Source: Sphaerochaeta sp. UBA5849 (lineage in GTDB: Bacteria > Spirochaetota > Spirochaetia > Sphaerochaetales > Sphaerochaetaceae). From it: 29,799 nt of DNA. Where the stretch lies: positions 5,585 to 35,383 of the forward strand of contig DJGJ01000070.1 in NCBI GenBank assembly GCA_002432715.1. The letters run 5' to 3'. The notes below the pieces were generated by a model. The model was not told the DNA's origin and did not search any database. It saw only the letters and a list, made by a program, of their open reading frames with translations. Positions within the stretch are counted from its first letter, which is position 1, and the number at the start of each line of letters is the position of its first letter. The position numbers and the translations under genes are program-made. Positions 1 to 7,318 of this stretch are shown one piece after another.

Positions 1-620
1 CATTCCTCCTTATGTGGCGTACGGGCCAACAGCCCGTGCAATACCAAATCCAAGCTCTGGGTGAACCGTCTCTCCTCACTGCCCGACTCTTCCACATAGG
101 CACGCTCGATAGAAAGCCGATACAGCGAGAACAGAATCCGGGCGGCAAGCTGTACATCCTCCACCCAGAACACCTTTTCATCCACAGCCTTCTGGATGAC
201 TGAAGCCAACAACTGTATGGACTTGTCATTGATTTTTGCAAATGGATCAATACCATCCAATACAGGAAAGAGCGAAGGATCGCTTGCAAGGATTCTTCTG
301 AGCCTGGGTTCCTTCTGCATGTAGGAAAACGCACTCATGCACAGCGCCTTGAAGCTTTCGAGCGGATGCTCCTGGGCTTTTGCCTGCTGGAGAGCGTAGG
401 CTTGCCATTGCTCGAAGGCATAGGCGACACACTGGATATAGAGGTCTTGCTTGTCTTGTACATAGCGATACAGGGTACCGACGGCGACCTGCATGCGAAG
501 AGCAATGTCTTCCATGCTGGTCTTGCGATACCCGTACTCGGAGAACACCGACAGCGCTGTCTCAAAGAGTTGTTGTTTTCTTTTCAGACCTTTAGGTGAA
601 TAAGTGAAGATATCATTCAT
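1..620 (-). CDS. TetR/AcrR family transcriptional regulator (3' end cut by window edge)
   Basis: This is a DNA-binding repressor of the TetR type. The 206 visible codons start MNDIFTYSPKGLKRKQQL. An N-terminal helix-turn-helix covers about residues 15-63, with FSEYGYRKTSMEDIA leading into the recognition helix region VGTLYRYVQDKQDLY. This is the usual TetR arrangement, in which a growing cell-type helix bundle follows as the ligand and dimer domain. The last two bases at the left edge are TG, after ...TPHKEE, so the stop is probably TGA one base outside the window and the protein is close to complete. The ATG at 620 is chosen because a TTGACG/TAAAAT promoter ends 6 nt before it. No Shine-Dalgarno site is present. 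TetR genes usually control a neighbouring transporter or enzyme; here the likely target lies to the left, outside the window. The ligand cannot be inferred. Confidence 0.9.
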   Translation of the reverse strand, partial: MNDIFTYSPKGLKRKQQLFETALSVFSEYGYRKTSMEDIALRMQVAVGTLYRYVQDKQDLYIQCVAYAFEQWQAYALQQAKAQEHPLESFKALCMSAFSYMQKEPRLRRILASDPSLFPVLDGIDPFAKINDKSIQLLASVIQKAVDEKVFWVEDVQLAARILFSLYRLSIERAYVEESGSEERRFTQSLDLVLHGLLARTPHKEE

Positions 621-626
621 ATCTTC

Positions 627-654
627 ATTTTACACCCAATCGACCTCACGTCAA
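627..654 (-). promoter_or_regulatory. Promoter of the TetR gene, leaderless type
   Basis: Read on the minus strand: -35 TTGACG (649-654), 16-bp spacer, -10 TAAAAT (627-632), then only GAAGAT before the ATG at 620. The expected transcription start therefore falls on or next to the ATG. Confidence 0.65.
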
Positions 655-944
655 GAGAAGGAAGACCCGTATAAGAGCATTCGCCCCATGTTGACGGTAT
701 CCTGGACGAGGTTTGTTAGTTCCCGGTCACCGCCAGGCGAAGCCTGCCGTGTATGAAAATCCGACTACGAAGACCTACCCATCGCTCAGGTGTGCTGGAG
801 CAGACCTTCTCAGCCATCGAACCATGATTTATGAGGGCAGGGTCAGAATCGGTGCAAGCTAGACATGCATCCACTGAACAGAAACAGCATCAAACAATGC
901 CGAGAAAGAGTATCAAGAAACTGCAAATGGTCACGCCAGCCTAA

Positions 945-963
945 ACATTACCATTGGTAATGT
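945..963. repeat. 19-bp palindrome ACATTACCA-T-TGGTAATGT
   Basis: Two perfect 9-base inverted arms are separated by one base. The symmetry and length fit a dimeric repressor operator, but no promoter was found beside it. It lies 18 bp beyond the hairpin that follows the PIN-domain gene. Confidence 0.45.
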
Positions 964-980
964 GCAAGATCTTAAGTAAG

Positions 981-1004
981 ACCGCCTGCACAAGAGCAGG
1001 CGGT
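981..1004 (-). terminator. Hairpin after the PIN-domain gene
   Basis: A perfect 9-bp stem, ACCGCCTGC and GCAGGCGGT, closes a 6-nt loop and begins 6 nt after the stop codon of the minus-strand gene. The tail on that strand (CTTACTTAAG) is poor in T. It is a plausible but not strong intrinsic terminator for the FN3-topA-PIN unit. Confidence 0.55.
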
Positions 1005-1010
1005 ACAGGT

Positions 1011-2123
1011 TCATAGGAGTAGGAACAAGAGCAGAATCAGCAGGAGAAGCACAATGGGTAGTGCCATGAAGCCGATCTTCAGCAGCTTCTTTTGTTGCTG
1101 CTCGAGTCGCTGCTCAACGGTCTGCTTGCTGCGCTCCGCCTCAAGCCGTTTTTCTTCTTCCTCGAGTTTTCGCTGACGCTCTTCCTCCGCCTTCAGCTCG
1201 GCTTCACGTTTCTTTTTGTTCACCTCGACTTGTCGGGCTTCCTGCTCCTTCAGATTGAGGTAGCAACGGCCGCACAAAACAAAACCCTCGCAATCGTGGA
1301 GGTCGTCGTAGTAGCTTTCATTGCATTCAGGACAAATATAACAACGTTTGAGTTTTCCTTCCTCAACGAGCTTGCACACCACCATATGGTGCTCATGCCC
1401 GGAAAGTTCTTCTTCTCCCTTGAACACCTTTTTCCACCAGGGAAGAGCCTTTTTGACCTTGGGTTGCTTCTCCAGCTCCTGGGCAAGGCGGACGATCCGC
1501 TCGCTCAACCCCCGGTCCTGAGTGATCAGCAACAGGCTCTTGTTCACCCCGACTTGACGGAACAAGGAGACCAGATGATCGTCTGCAATACCGGTGCTGC
1601 CGGTATCCCCGATGCGCACAATTCCGCGTTTGGCGAGTTGACGAATCAGGTCGGGACGGATGGTGGCACGGACACGCACCTCCAAATCCTTCTCAGGATT
1701 GTCCTTCAGGCCGTGCAACTCCTCCATCGTCTTCTCAAGAATGAGCAACTTCTTTTTTCTGCGCTTGAGGATAGGTTCTGCATTGGTGACAAAATAGAGA
1801 AAATAATCCAATTGGATGATCGGGGCGGTGTCTACATATATCTCGTCAAAAGAGCGCAGCTGCTCATCCAACATCCCAAGGTACGCTTCATCAGGAGCTG
1901 CGAATCGGGAGCATTCACCCAGCTTGCATGCAATGATCTCCCGGTAAAGAGGCAGTTCGCTTGCAGCCTTTGCTCCTTCCACCTTGATCCCGGCACTTCG
2001 GAGAATACTGGCAAGCTTCTCCTTTCCCAGACGGAATTCGGAGGAAAGCACATCCAGTGCATTATCTGCCGAGATGGTCTCCACTTTGATAGCCGGGGCT
2101 CTTCTGCCCATGAGTTTTGCCAT
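1011..2123 (-). CDS. PIN-domain protein with zinc ribbon, coiled coil and C-terminal membrane anchor
   Basis: The 370-residue protein has an unusual chain of parts. Residues about 93-215 form a PIN nuclease-like domain: YVDTAPI (D98), EKTMEEL (E134/E135), IADDHL (D181/D182) and ITQDRG (D203) match the acidic metal-binding set of PIN enzymes. A zinc-ribbon-like segment follows, with CYICPEC (C261, C264, C267) and CEGFVLCGRC (C278, C284, C287). Residues about 290-348 are a charged, E/K/R/Q-rich coiled coil. Residues 352-370 are a hydrophobic helix ending in LLL, as in a tail-anchored protein facing the cytoplasm. The PIN part implies RNA cleavage, and the ribbon may hold nucleic acid. The substrate is unknown. 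The gene starts 12 nt after topA and is probably co-transcribed with it. The site before its ATG is a weak Shine-Dalgarno. Confidence 0.8.
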   Translation of the reverse strand: MAKLMGRRAPAIKVETISADNALDVLSSEFRLGKEKLASILRSAGIKVEGAKAASELPLYREIIACKLGECSRFAAPDEAYLGMLDEQLRSFDEIYVDTAPIIQLDYFLYFVTNAEPILKRRKKKLLILEKTMEELHGLKDNPEKDLEVRVRATIRPDLIRQLAKRGIVRIGDTGSTGIADDHLVSLFRQVGVNKSLLLITQDRGLSERIVRLAQELEKQPKVKKALPWWKKVFKGEEELSGHEHHMVVCKLVEEGKLKRCYICPECNESYYDDLHDCEGFVLCGRCYLNLKEQEARQVEVNKKKREAELKAEEERQRKLEEEEKRLEAERSKQTVEQRLEQQQKKLLKIGFMALPIVLLLLILLLFLLL

Positions 2124-2135
2124 GATTGGGTTCCA

Positions 2136-4670
2136 TCAATCCTTCGCACGCTTGGTGCGGATGAGCTCGATAGCTTCAGCGAGCGTAAGAGAAAGTGCTT
2201 TCTCTTCATCCTTCTTGAACTCATTGGGCAGTGCGACATTATCCTTGCCCGCCTTCAGGTAGAAGCCATACCGCCCGGTGGCCAGAACAACCGCTTCGCC
2301 CTCAAACTCCCCCAGATTCTTGACCGTGGAAGCCTTGGCCATTCTCGAACCACCCTTTCCTTTGCTCTTTTCCACTTCTTGGGAGAGCAGGGCGAGGGCC
2401 TCCTCCAAGGTAATCGAAAAGAGTTGCTCGTCATGGTCGGTCTTCTTCAGATTCCGGGTCTTGTTTTTGCACGCGATGTAGGGGCCGTACTTGCCCTTGA
2501 AGGCGAGCACGTCATTTCCCTCTTCATCCTTCCCTAAATTTCGGGGAAGGCTGAGATACCGATTTGCCAGTTCAAGGTCTTCCGCCCTGCCGGCATCCTG
2601 CACCCACTTGGGAATACTCGCCCGCTTGGCGTCCTTGCCGTCACCTTCCTGCCAGTAAGGGCCGAACCTTCCATTCATCACCTTCACCGCCCCACCATTG
2701 ACAGCACCGTTTCCCAAACTTACCGGTTCTTGCTTCTCCTTGCCGTTTGCAAGGAGGGTCTTTACATCCTCATCGGTGATGTTGCCGGGGATCCAAGTGG
2801 GAGGCAGGGAGATGAAAGCACCGTTGGCGTCAATGACATAGGCGCCGTACGGACCGATCATGACGGGGTTGTCATTGCTGATATGCGGCAGTTGCAGCGT
2901 TTTGGACAGAACCTTGTTGTCCTGTTGCAACTGCAGGACATTCTGGTTCTGCAGGCCGCTGTCGCCGCAATAGAAGGAACAAAGAAAGGATTTCTTATCA
3001 AGTTCGCCCGAAGCGATCTTGTCCAAGCCATCCTCCATCATGGAAGTAAAGTCATAGTCGACGAACCGGGAGAAGTTGGTCTCCAGGAACTGGCATACGG
3101 CAAACCCGATAAAGGTGGGAGCCAGGGCGGAGCCCTCCTTGACCACGTATCGACGGTCGAGCAAAGTCTTGATGATCGTGGCATAGGTTGAAGGTCGTCC
3201 AATGCCTCGTTTCTCCAGCTCCTGTACAAGGGAAGCTTCGGTATAGCGTGCAGGACTCTTGGTTTGGTGCTCCACTACCTCAAGGCTCTCGAGCGGACAT
3301 ACTTGACCGACCTTCATGGCGGGCAACAACGTCTCCTTGTCTTCCAAGGCGGCATCAGGGTCATCCGATCCTTCCACATACGCTCTCAGGAAACCCGGGA
3401 ATACTATTTCGGTCCCCGTTGCGGTAAACGTGCCGTTGCCGGCCTCAAGGGTGACCGTGGTGGTGGCTTTTTTCGCTTCGGCCATCTGGCTTGCAAGCGT
3501 GCGTTTCCAGATCAGCTCGTACAAGGCCAACTCCTTGCCGGACAAATGTGTCTGGGAGGGTTGAAGGAAGGAATCCCCGGCCGGCCTGATCGCTTCATGT
3601 GCTTCCTGCGCACCGGCGCTCTTTGCAGCAAAGTAGCGGGGTGACGGGGACAAGTACTCCTTGCCATAGAGCTGGTCAACCAGATGCCTTGCCGCGTTGG
3701 TACCCTCCACACTCAAAGAAGGGCTGTCGGTACGCATATAGGTGATGAAGCCGTTCTCATAGAGTTTCTGGGCGATGCGCATCGTATCGGAAGCGCTGAT
3801 GTGCAGTTTCTTGATCGCATCCTGCTGGAGGGTGCTGGTGGTGAACGGGATGCTGGGTCGGGTGACAAAGGGTTTTCTCTGGATGTCCTGCACCGTGAAC
3901 TGCTCGCTTCTCAGTTCCTTCACAATGGAAAGGGCTTGCTCCTTGGAAAGTTTCAAAACCGTATCATTTGCCTTGTAGTGGCCGGTCACCGAATCAAAAT
4001 CCTTGCTGTTCGCCAACCGTTGACCCTGATAGGCTGTCAACTTGGCTTCAAAACCCTGCTTTTGAGCAGCCAGCAATTGCGCCTTGGCATCGTAGTAGGT
4101 GCTTTGCTGGAACATAAGCCGTTCGCGCTCACGCTGGACAGTCAAACGAAGCCCGACCGATTGCACACGCCCGGCGGAAAGTTTCTTGTTGGAGAGCTTT
4201 TTCCATAACGTCGGAGAGAGTGTGTAGCCATAGAGACGGTCGACGATGCGCCGTCCTTCCTGAGCCTGTACCAAGTTCTCATCCAGAGGTCTGCCGCCTT
4301 CAAGCGCCTTGGTGATCGCACTTTTGGTAATCTCGTGGAACACCATCCGCTTAAACGGAATTTTCGGCTTGAGCACTTCGAGCAAATGCCAGGAAATACT
4401 CTCTCCCTCACGGTCCTCATCAGTTGCCAATAAAAGCCGGTCGGCCTTCTTCAGACTGCTTTTGAGCTCCTTGATCAAGGACTCCTTCCCTTCCACAACC
4501 TCGTAGTCGCATGCAAAATCACGCTCGACATCGATGGCCATCCGGTCCTCCGGAAGGTCCCTGATATGCCCTTTGCTTGCGACAACCTTGTAATTGGAAG
4601 GAAGGAATTTTGTAATTGTTTTCGCCTTGGTAGGCGACTCAACAATGATCAACGTATTGGCATCATCCAT
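2136..4670 (-). CDS. topA: DNA topoisomerase I (type IA)
   Basis: TopA relaxes negative supercoils by a transient 5'-phosphotyrosine break. The 844-residue protein has the Toprim domain at the N terminus, with VESPTKAKTI (E11) and the acidic triad in DEDREGE (D84, D86, E88). The active-site tyrosine is Y311 in FITYMRTDS, with R313 beside it. From about residue 590 on come several short repeats of the form FGPYWQ, YGPYIACK, YGFYLKAG, each followed by a basic stretch, as in topoisomerase C-terminal repeat domains. The four-cysteine zinc fingers found in E. coli TopA are absent. A Shine-Dalgarno AGGAG (4679-4683) precedes the ATG. The gene lies between the FN3-like gene and the PIN gene on the same strand and also has its own promoter. 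Confidence 0.97.
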   Translation of the reverse strand: MDDANTLIIVESPTKAKTITKFLPSNYKVVASKGHIRDLPEDRMAIDVERDFACDYEVVEGKESLIKELKSSLKKADRLLLATDEDREGESISWHLLEVLKPKIPFKRMVFHEITKSAITKALEGGRPLDENLVQAQEGRRIVDRLYGYTLSPTLWKKLSNKKLSAGRVQSVGLRLTVQRERERLMFQQSTYYDAKAQLLAAQKQGFEAKLTAYQGQRLANSKDFDSVTGHYKANDTVLKLSKEQALSIVKELRSEQFTVQDIQRKPFVTRPSIPFTTSTLQQDAIKKLHISASDTMRIAQKLYENGFITYMRTDSPSLSVEGTNAARHLVDQLYGKEYLSPSPRYFAAKSAGAQEAHEAIRPAGDSFLQPSQTHLSGKELALYELIWKRTLASQMAEAKKATTTVTLEAGNGTFTATGTEIVFPGFLRAYVEGSDDPDAALEDKETLLPAMKVGQVCPLESLEVVEHQTKSPARYTEASLVQELEKRGIGRPSTYATIIKTLLDRRYVVKEGSALAPTFIGFAVCQFLETNFSRFVDYDFTSMMEDGLDKIASGELDKKSFLCSFYCGDSGLQNQNVLQLQQDNKVLSKTLQLPHISNDNPVMIGPYGAYVIDANGAFISLPPTWIPGNITDEDVKTLLANGKEKQEPVSLGNGAVNGGAVKVMNGRFGPYWQEGDGKDAKRASIPKWVQDAGRAEDLELANRYLSLPRNLGKDEEGNDVLAFKGKYGPYIACKNKTRNLKKTDHDEQLFSITLEEALALLSQEVEKSKGKGGSRMAKASTVKNLGEFEGEAVVLATGRYGFYLKAGKDNVALPNEFKKDEEKALSLTLAEAIELIRTKRAKD

Positions 4671-4684
4671 GCATTCTTCTCCTG

Positions 4685-4699
4685 AAGACCCGAGGTCTT
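4685..4699. repeat. Inverted repeat AAGACC-CGA-GGTCTT in the topA leader
   Basis: A 6-bp perfect inverted repeat with a 3-nt loop lies between the predicted topA start point and its Shine-Dalgarno site (4679-4683). It could be a small leader hairpin or a protein site overlapping the start region. Confidence 0.4.
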
Positions 4700-4708
4700 A
4701 GGTTAACA

Positions 4709-4737
4709 CATATACTGCCGCCTTCAGCTTTTGTCAA
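4709..4737 (-). promoter_or_regulatory. topA promoter
   Basis: On the minus strand: perfect -35 TTGACA (4732-4737), 17-bp spacer, -10 TATATG (4709-4714). The predicted start gives a leader of about 30 nt that contains the AGGAG ribosome site. It lies 20 nt after the stop of the FN3-like gene, so topA can be made from this promoter or by read-through. Confidence 0.75.
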
Positions 4738-4756
4738 CGCATACTTTCCAATTGGA

Positions 4757-5554
4757 CTAGGGAATGCATGTACAGACAAACACCCCTTTCTCCCCGGGAT
4801 TGGGGGATGTGAACAGTCCCCACGAAGCAAGTCCGTCGCCCTTTGTTTCGAAGTGCAGTTCTTTTTCCCCTTTAGGGGAAAGGATGAACCGATAGGTCGA
4901 CCGGGTCTTGAAAGAGAGGGAACCAACCTTGGTTTTCACTTCCACCTGATAGCGGTCGATACCAAACTCAACGGAGGTAACGCTCCAAACAGAAGGTTTG
5001 AATTTTGTTGTGTTGAAAACTTCGGCGTTGGCCCGGTAGGCTTGCTGTTGCTCGCTTTCTCCCTCGAATGGTATCTCTTCATTGATGCGGTCGTTGGCCA
5101 GCAAGGGAAAAACCGTATACGGACGATCATACAAAGCCTGAATGGAATAATAAGGCGGGGTATGGGAAACCAGGAATTCAAGCTGTCTGCACTTTCCCTT
5201 GTTGTCCTTGTCGGTCACATTAACCCACCGGTAGAGGCCTTCCCAGCCACCTGTCTCGTACCAAGCCTTATCTGCAGCTACATCGATATTGCCCGACCTG
5301 CGTGCGGCGACAAGGACTTCGTAACGGCGATGGCTTTCCAAAGGGTGCTCATTGGAACCAAGAACTACGCCGGTCGACCGCACCCGATGCATCGCAGCGC
5401 CATCCAAGTAGACATCATAATAGTCTGCACCCGAAACCGCCTCCCATGCCAGATGCAACTGATTGGGATGTGCCGCCAGAAGGTCAATCTTCAGTGCTGC
5501 TGCAAAGAGGGGCAGGCTGCAGAGAAGCAACAGGCTGACAACCGCTCGTTTCAT
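4757..5554 (-). CDS. Exported hypothetical protein with N-terminal fibronectin type III-like domain
   Basis: The 265-residue protein begins with a signal peptide: MKR, a hydrophobic stretch and an AAA cleavage region near residues 18-20. Residues about 21-90 resemble a fibronectin type III fold (LHLAWEAVSGADYYDVYLDG ... YEVLVAAR), with the usual tryptophan in strand B and a tyrosine pattern in strand C. The remaining 170 residues are beta-rich with many aromatics (YETGGWEGLYRWV, SVEFGIDRYQVEVKTKVG, RSTYRFILSPKGEKELHF) and match no family I can name. It is probably periplasmic or on the outer membrane and may bind a ligand or partner protein. The gene stands first in the unit with topA. Its ATG is 5 nt after a TATAGT box, with only AAGGT between, so the mRNA is probably leaderless. 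Confidence 0.75.
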   Translation of the reverse strand: MKRAVVSLLLLCSLPLFAAALKIDLLAAHPNQLHLAWEAVSGADYYDVYLDGAAMHRVRSTGVVLGSNEHPLESHRRYEVLVAARRSGNIDVAADKAWYETGGWEGLYRWVNVTDKDNKGKCRQLEFLVSHTPPYYSIQALYDRPYTVFPLLANDRINEEIPFEGESEQQQAYRANAEVFNTTKFKPSVWSVTSVEFGIDRYQVEVKTKVGSLSFKTRSTYRFILSPKGEKELHFETKGDGLASWGLFTSPNPGEKGVFVCTCIP

Positions 5555-5559
5555 ACCTT

Positions 5560-5589
5560 ACTATAGACACAGTGGTCGCCTGGTTGCAA
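5560..5589 (-). promoter_or_regulatory. Promoter of the FN3-like gene, leaderless type, shared -35
   Basis: On the minus strand: -35 TTGCAA (5584-5589), 18-bp spacer, -10 TATAGT (5560-5565), then 5 nt to the ATG at 5554. TTGCAA is its own reverse complement and also serves as the -35 of the divergent radical SAM promoter. Confidence 0.6.
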
Positions 5590-5612
5590 GAGATTGCCAT
5601 GCCGGCTACTAT
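5584..5612 (+). promoter_or_regulatory. Promoter of the radical SAM gene, leaderless type, shared -35
   Basis: On the plus strand: -35 TTGCAA (5584-5589), 17-bp spacer, -10 TACTAT (5607-5612), then 7 nt to the ATG at 5620. There is no Shine-Dalgarno site. The palindromic -35 box is shared with the minus-strand promoter. Confidence 0.6.
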
Positions 5613-5619
5613 CGAAGCC

Positions 5620-7278
5620 ATGACCATATACGTGATCTCCTGCTGCCTCGAAGAGGGCAATCTCAGCTACCCCCTCGGAGCTTTGTGCATCCAAAGCGCC
5701 ATTCTTGCCCGGCAGGAAAAAGAGCAGTGCATCCACCACGCGTTTACACTCGCCGATGATCCCGTAAAAGCGGCCGCATCGCTTTCCCTACAAGCCAATG
5801 ATGTCGTAGGACTTTCAGTATATCTTTGGAACAGGGGTTGGATGGACCAGTTTTCGCAAACACTGAAGAAGAACACCACATCCTTTCACCTTTTTGCCGG
5901 CGGTCCCGAGGCCACAGCCAACCCATATTCATTTGACCTTGACCTCTACGATTTCCTCATTCTCGGCGAGGGCGAGGAGACGGTGGTGAACGTTCTTGAC
6001 CAACTCAAGGAAGGCAGGAGCCCACAGCTTGCAGGAGTGCTCCCACGAACCGGTTTTTTTGGTACGGCAGCCGGTCCCACGCTCGATCTCTTAGCCAGTC
6101 CGCTTCTCAGCGGGCTGGCCGACCCGTTCCTCAAACAAGGAGCTTCGGTGTTGTGGGAGATGACCCGCGGCTGCCCATTCCATTGCTCGTTTTGCTTTGA
6201 GTCGCGGGGAGAGCGAAGTGTGCGTCACTTCAACCTCGAACGGCTTGAAGCCGAACTTGAGTACCTGATCGACCATGAGGTAGGCGAGGTCTATGTCCTC
6301 GACCCTACGTTCAACATGGATAAGAAGCGAACCCTTGCCATCCTGGCCATGCTTGAAGCAAAGCAGGCTCCCATCCATTTTGTCTTTGAAGTGAGGGCCG
6401 AGTTGCTTGACACTGCGCTTGCCGATGCTTTTTCCAGAATCGATTGCTCTTTGCAGATAGGCCTGCAGTCCATCGACAAGGCGGTCCTGAAAGAAGCGAA
6501 CCGCACCTTCGATGCAGAGCGGTTCACCAAGAAAATCCAGTTGCTCAACCAGCGGGGCATCGCTTTCGGCTTGGACCTCATCATCGGCCTGCCTCATGAC
6601 AGTTTGGCCTCCTTCACCAAAAGTCTGGACTATGCCATGCTGCTTAAACCCAGCAACCTCGACATTTTCCCTCTCTCGCTGCTTCCCGGCACCTTGGTCG
6701 GCGAGCAAGCAGCATCCTTCGGTATTGCAAGCATGAGCGAAGCCCCGTATACCATTCTTCACTCCCCCACCTTCAGCGAAGAGGACCTGAAGAAAGCAAT
6801 GCGGCTGAAGAAAGCGTGCGACCTCTTCTTCACCCAAGGCCAGGCAGGTATGTGGATGCCCAAGCTTTGTGAGGCGACGGGACAAAAACCCTCATCCTTG
6901 CTTACCTTATTCGATTCCTATCTCTCTTTTTACCTGCAAAAGACGCAGGTGGATGCATCCGAACTCGACATATTCGCCCTCCAGGAGGCCTTCGTCACCA
7001 GCCTGCTCAAGAAACTGGGCAACCAACGCTATTTGAAACCTCTGCTCTCGTACATGGAGCTGCACCAGGGAATTGCATTCTTCCACCTGTATCAGGAAAG
7101 TCCCGTCATCAAGCTCTCCTATGCGCTTGAGCAGCTCGCCCTGCTGGACTCCATGTCCCTTGATGATTTCCTTAAATCCCATCCTGACGGGGAAGAGATG
7201 GAGCTAGCAATCCAGTGCAACGAAGTCGGAGAACTCACGTTTCTTCCTGTAACAGGCGAGAGACAAGCAAACTTCTAG
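5620..7278 (+). CDS. Radical SAM protein with N-terminal B12-binding-like domain
   Basis: The 552-residue protein begins MTIYVISCCLEEGNLSYPLG. The first 160 residues or so have the Rossmann-like layout of cobalamin-binding domains in this superfamily (VVGLSVYLWNRG, FHLFAGGPEATANP, LILGEGEETV), but lack the DxHxxG cobalamin-ligand motif. The radical SAM core carries the cluster motif CPFHCSFC in TRGCPFHCSFCFESRGE. Later segments (EVYVLDPTFNMD, LQIGLQSIDKAVL, GLDLIIGLPHDS) match the core of COG1032-type enzymes. About 190 C-terminal residues form an accessory domain I cannot assign. Members of this group do methyl transfer or C-C chemistry on varied substrates; the substrate here is unknown. 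The ATG at 5620 is preferred over ATGs at 5572 and 5599 because the promoter's -10 ends 7 nt before it. Confidence 0.85.
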   Translation: MTIYVISCCLEEGNLSYPLGALCIQSAILARQEKEQCIHHAFTLADDPVKAAASLSLQANDVVGLSVYLWNRGWMDQFSQTLKKNTTSFHLFAGGPEATANPYSFDLDLYDFLILGEGEETVVNVLDQLKEGRSPQLAGVLPRTGFFGTAAGPTLDLLASPLLSGLADPFLKQGASVLWEMTRGCPFHCSFCFESRGERSVRHFNLERLEAELEYLIDHEVGEVYVLDPTFNMDKKRTLAILAMLEAKQAPIHFVFEVRAELLDTALADAFSRIDCSLQIGLQSIDKAVLKEANRTFDAERFTKKIQLLNQRGIAFGLDLIIGLPHDSLASFTKSLDYAMLLKPSNLDIFPLSLLPGTLVGEQAASFGIASMSEAPYTILHSPTFSEEDLKKAMRLKKACDLFFTQGQAGMWMPKLCEATGQKPSSLLTLFDSYLSFYLQKTQVDASELDIFALQEAFVTSLLKKLGNQRYLKPLLSYMELHQGIAFFHLYQESPVIKLSYALEQLALLDSMSLDDFLKSHPDGEEMELAIQCNEVGELTFLPVTGERQANF

Positions 7279-7307
7279 TTGAGAAGCAACAAAAAATCCC
7301 GTACAGT
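7279..7307 (+). promoter_or_regulatory. Probable promoter of the lipoprotein gene
   Basis: -35 TTGAGA (7279-7284), 17-bp spacer, -10 TACAGT (7302-7307), directly after the radical SAM stop codon. The predicted start leaves a leader of only about 5 nt, and AAGGA lies directly against the ATG at 7319. Confidence 0.5.
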
Positions 7308-7318
7308 ATGGATAAGGA

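Larger units (their letters stand above)
621..1010. other. 390-bp gap without a convincing gene
   Basis: No frame on either strand gives a convincing protein. It holds the tetR promoter at the left, a short hairpin CAGGC-GAA-GCCTG at 734-746, a near-perfect palindrome at 945-963 and a 9-bp hairpin at 981-1004. A plus-strand frame across about 720-940 reads open except for one TGA near 821, which could be a gene remnant. I do not recognise its product. Confidence 0.5.

Noticed and set aside
1092..2537. 481-codon plus-strand open frame opposite the PIN gene and topA
   Set aside because: It is hydrophobic and leucine-rich with no family likeness, and mirrors the reading frames of two clear genes on the other strand. 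It is a shadow of their codon use.
6091..6885. 264-codon minus-strand open frame opposite the radical SAM gene
   Set aside because: It lies inside the radical SAM core, whose cluster motif and neighbours are intact. The antisense product resembles nothing.
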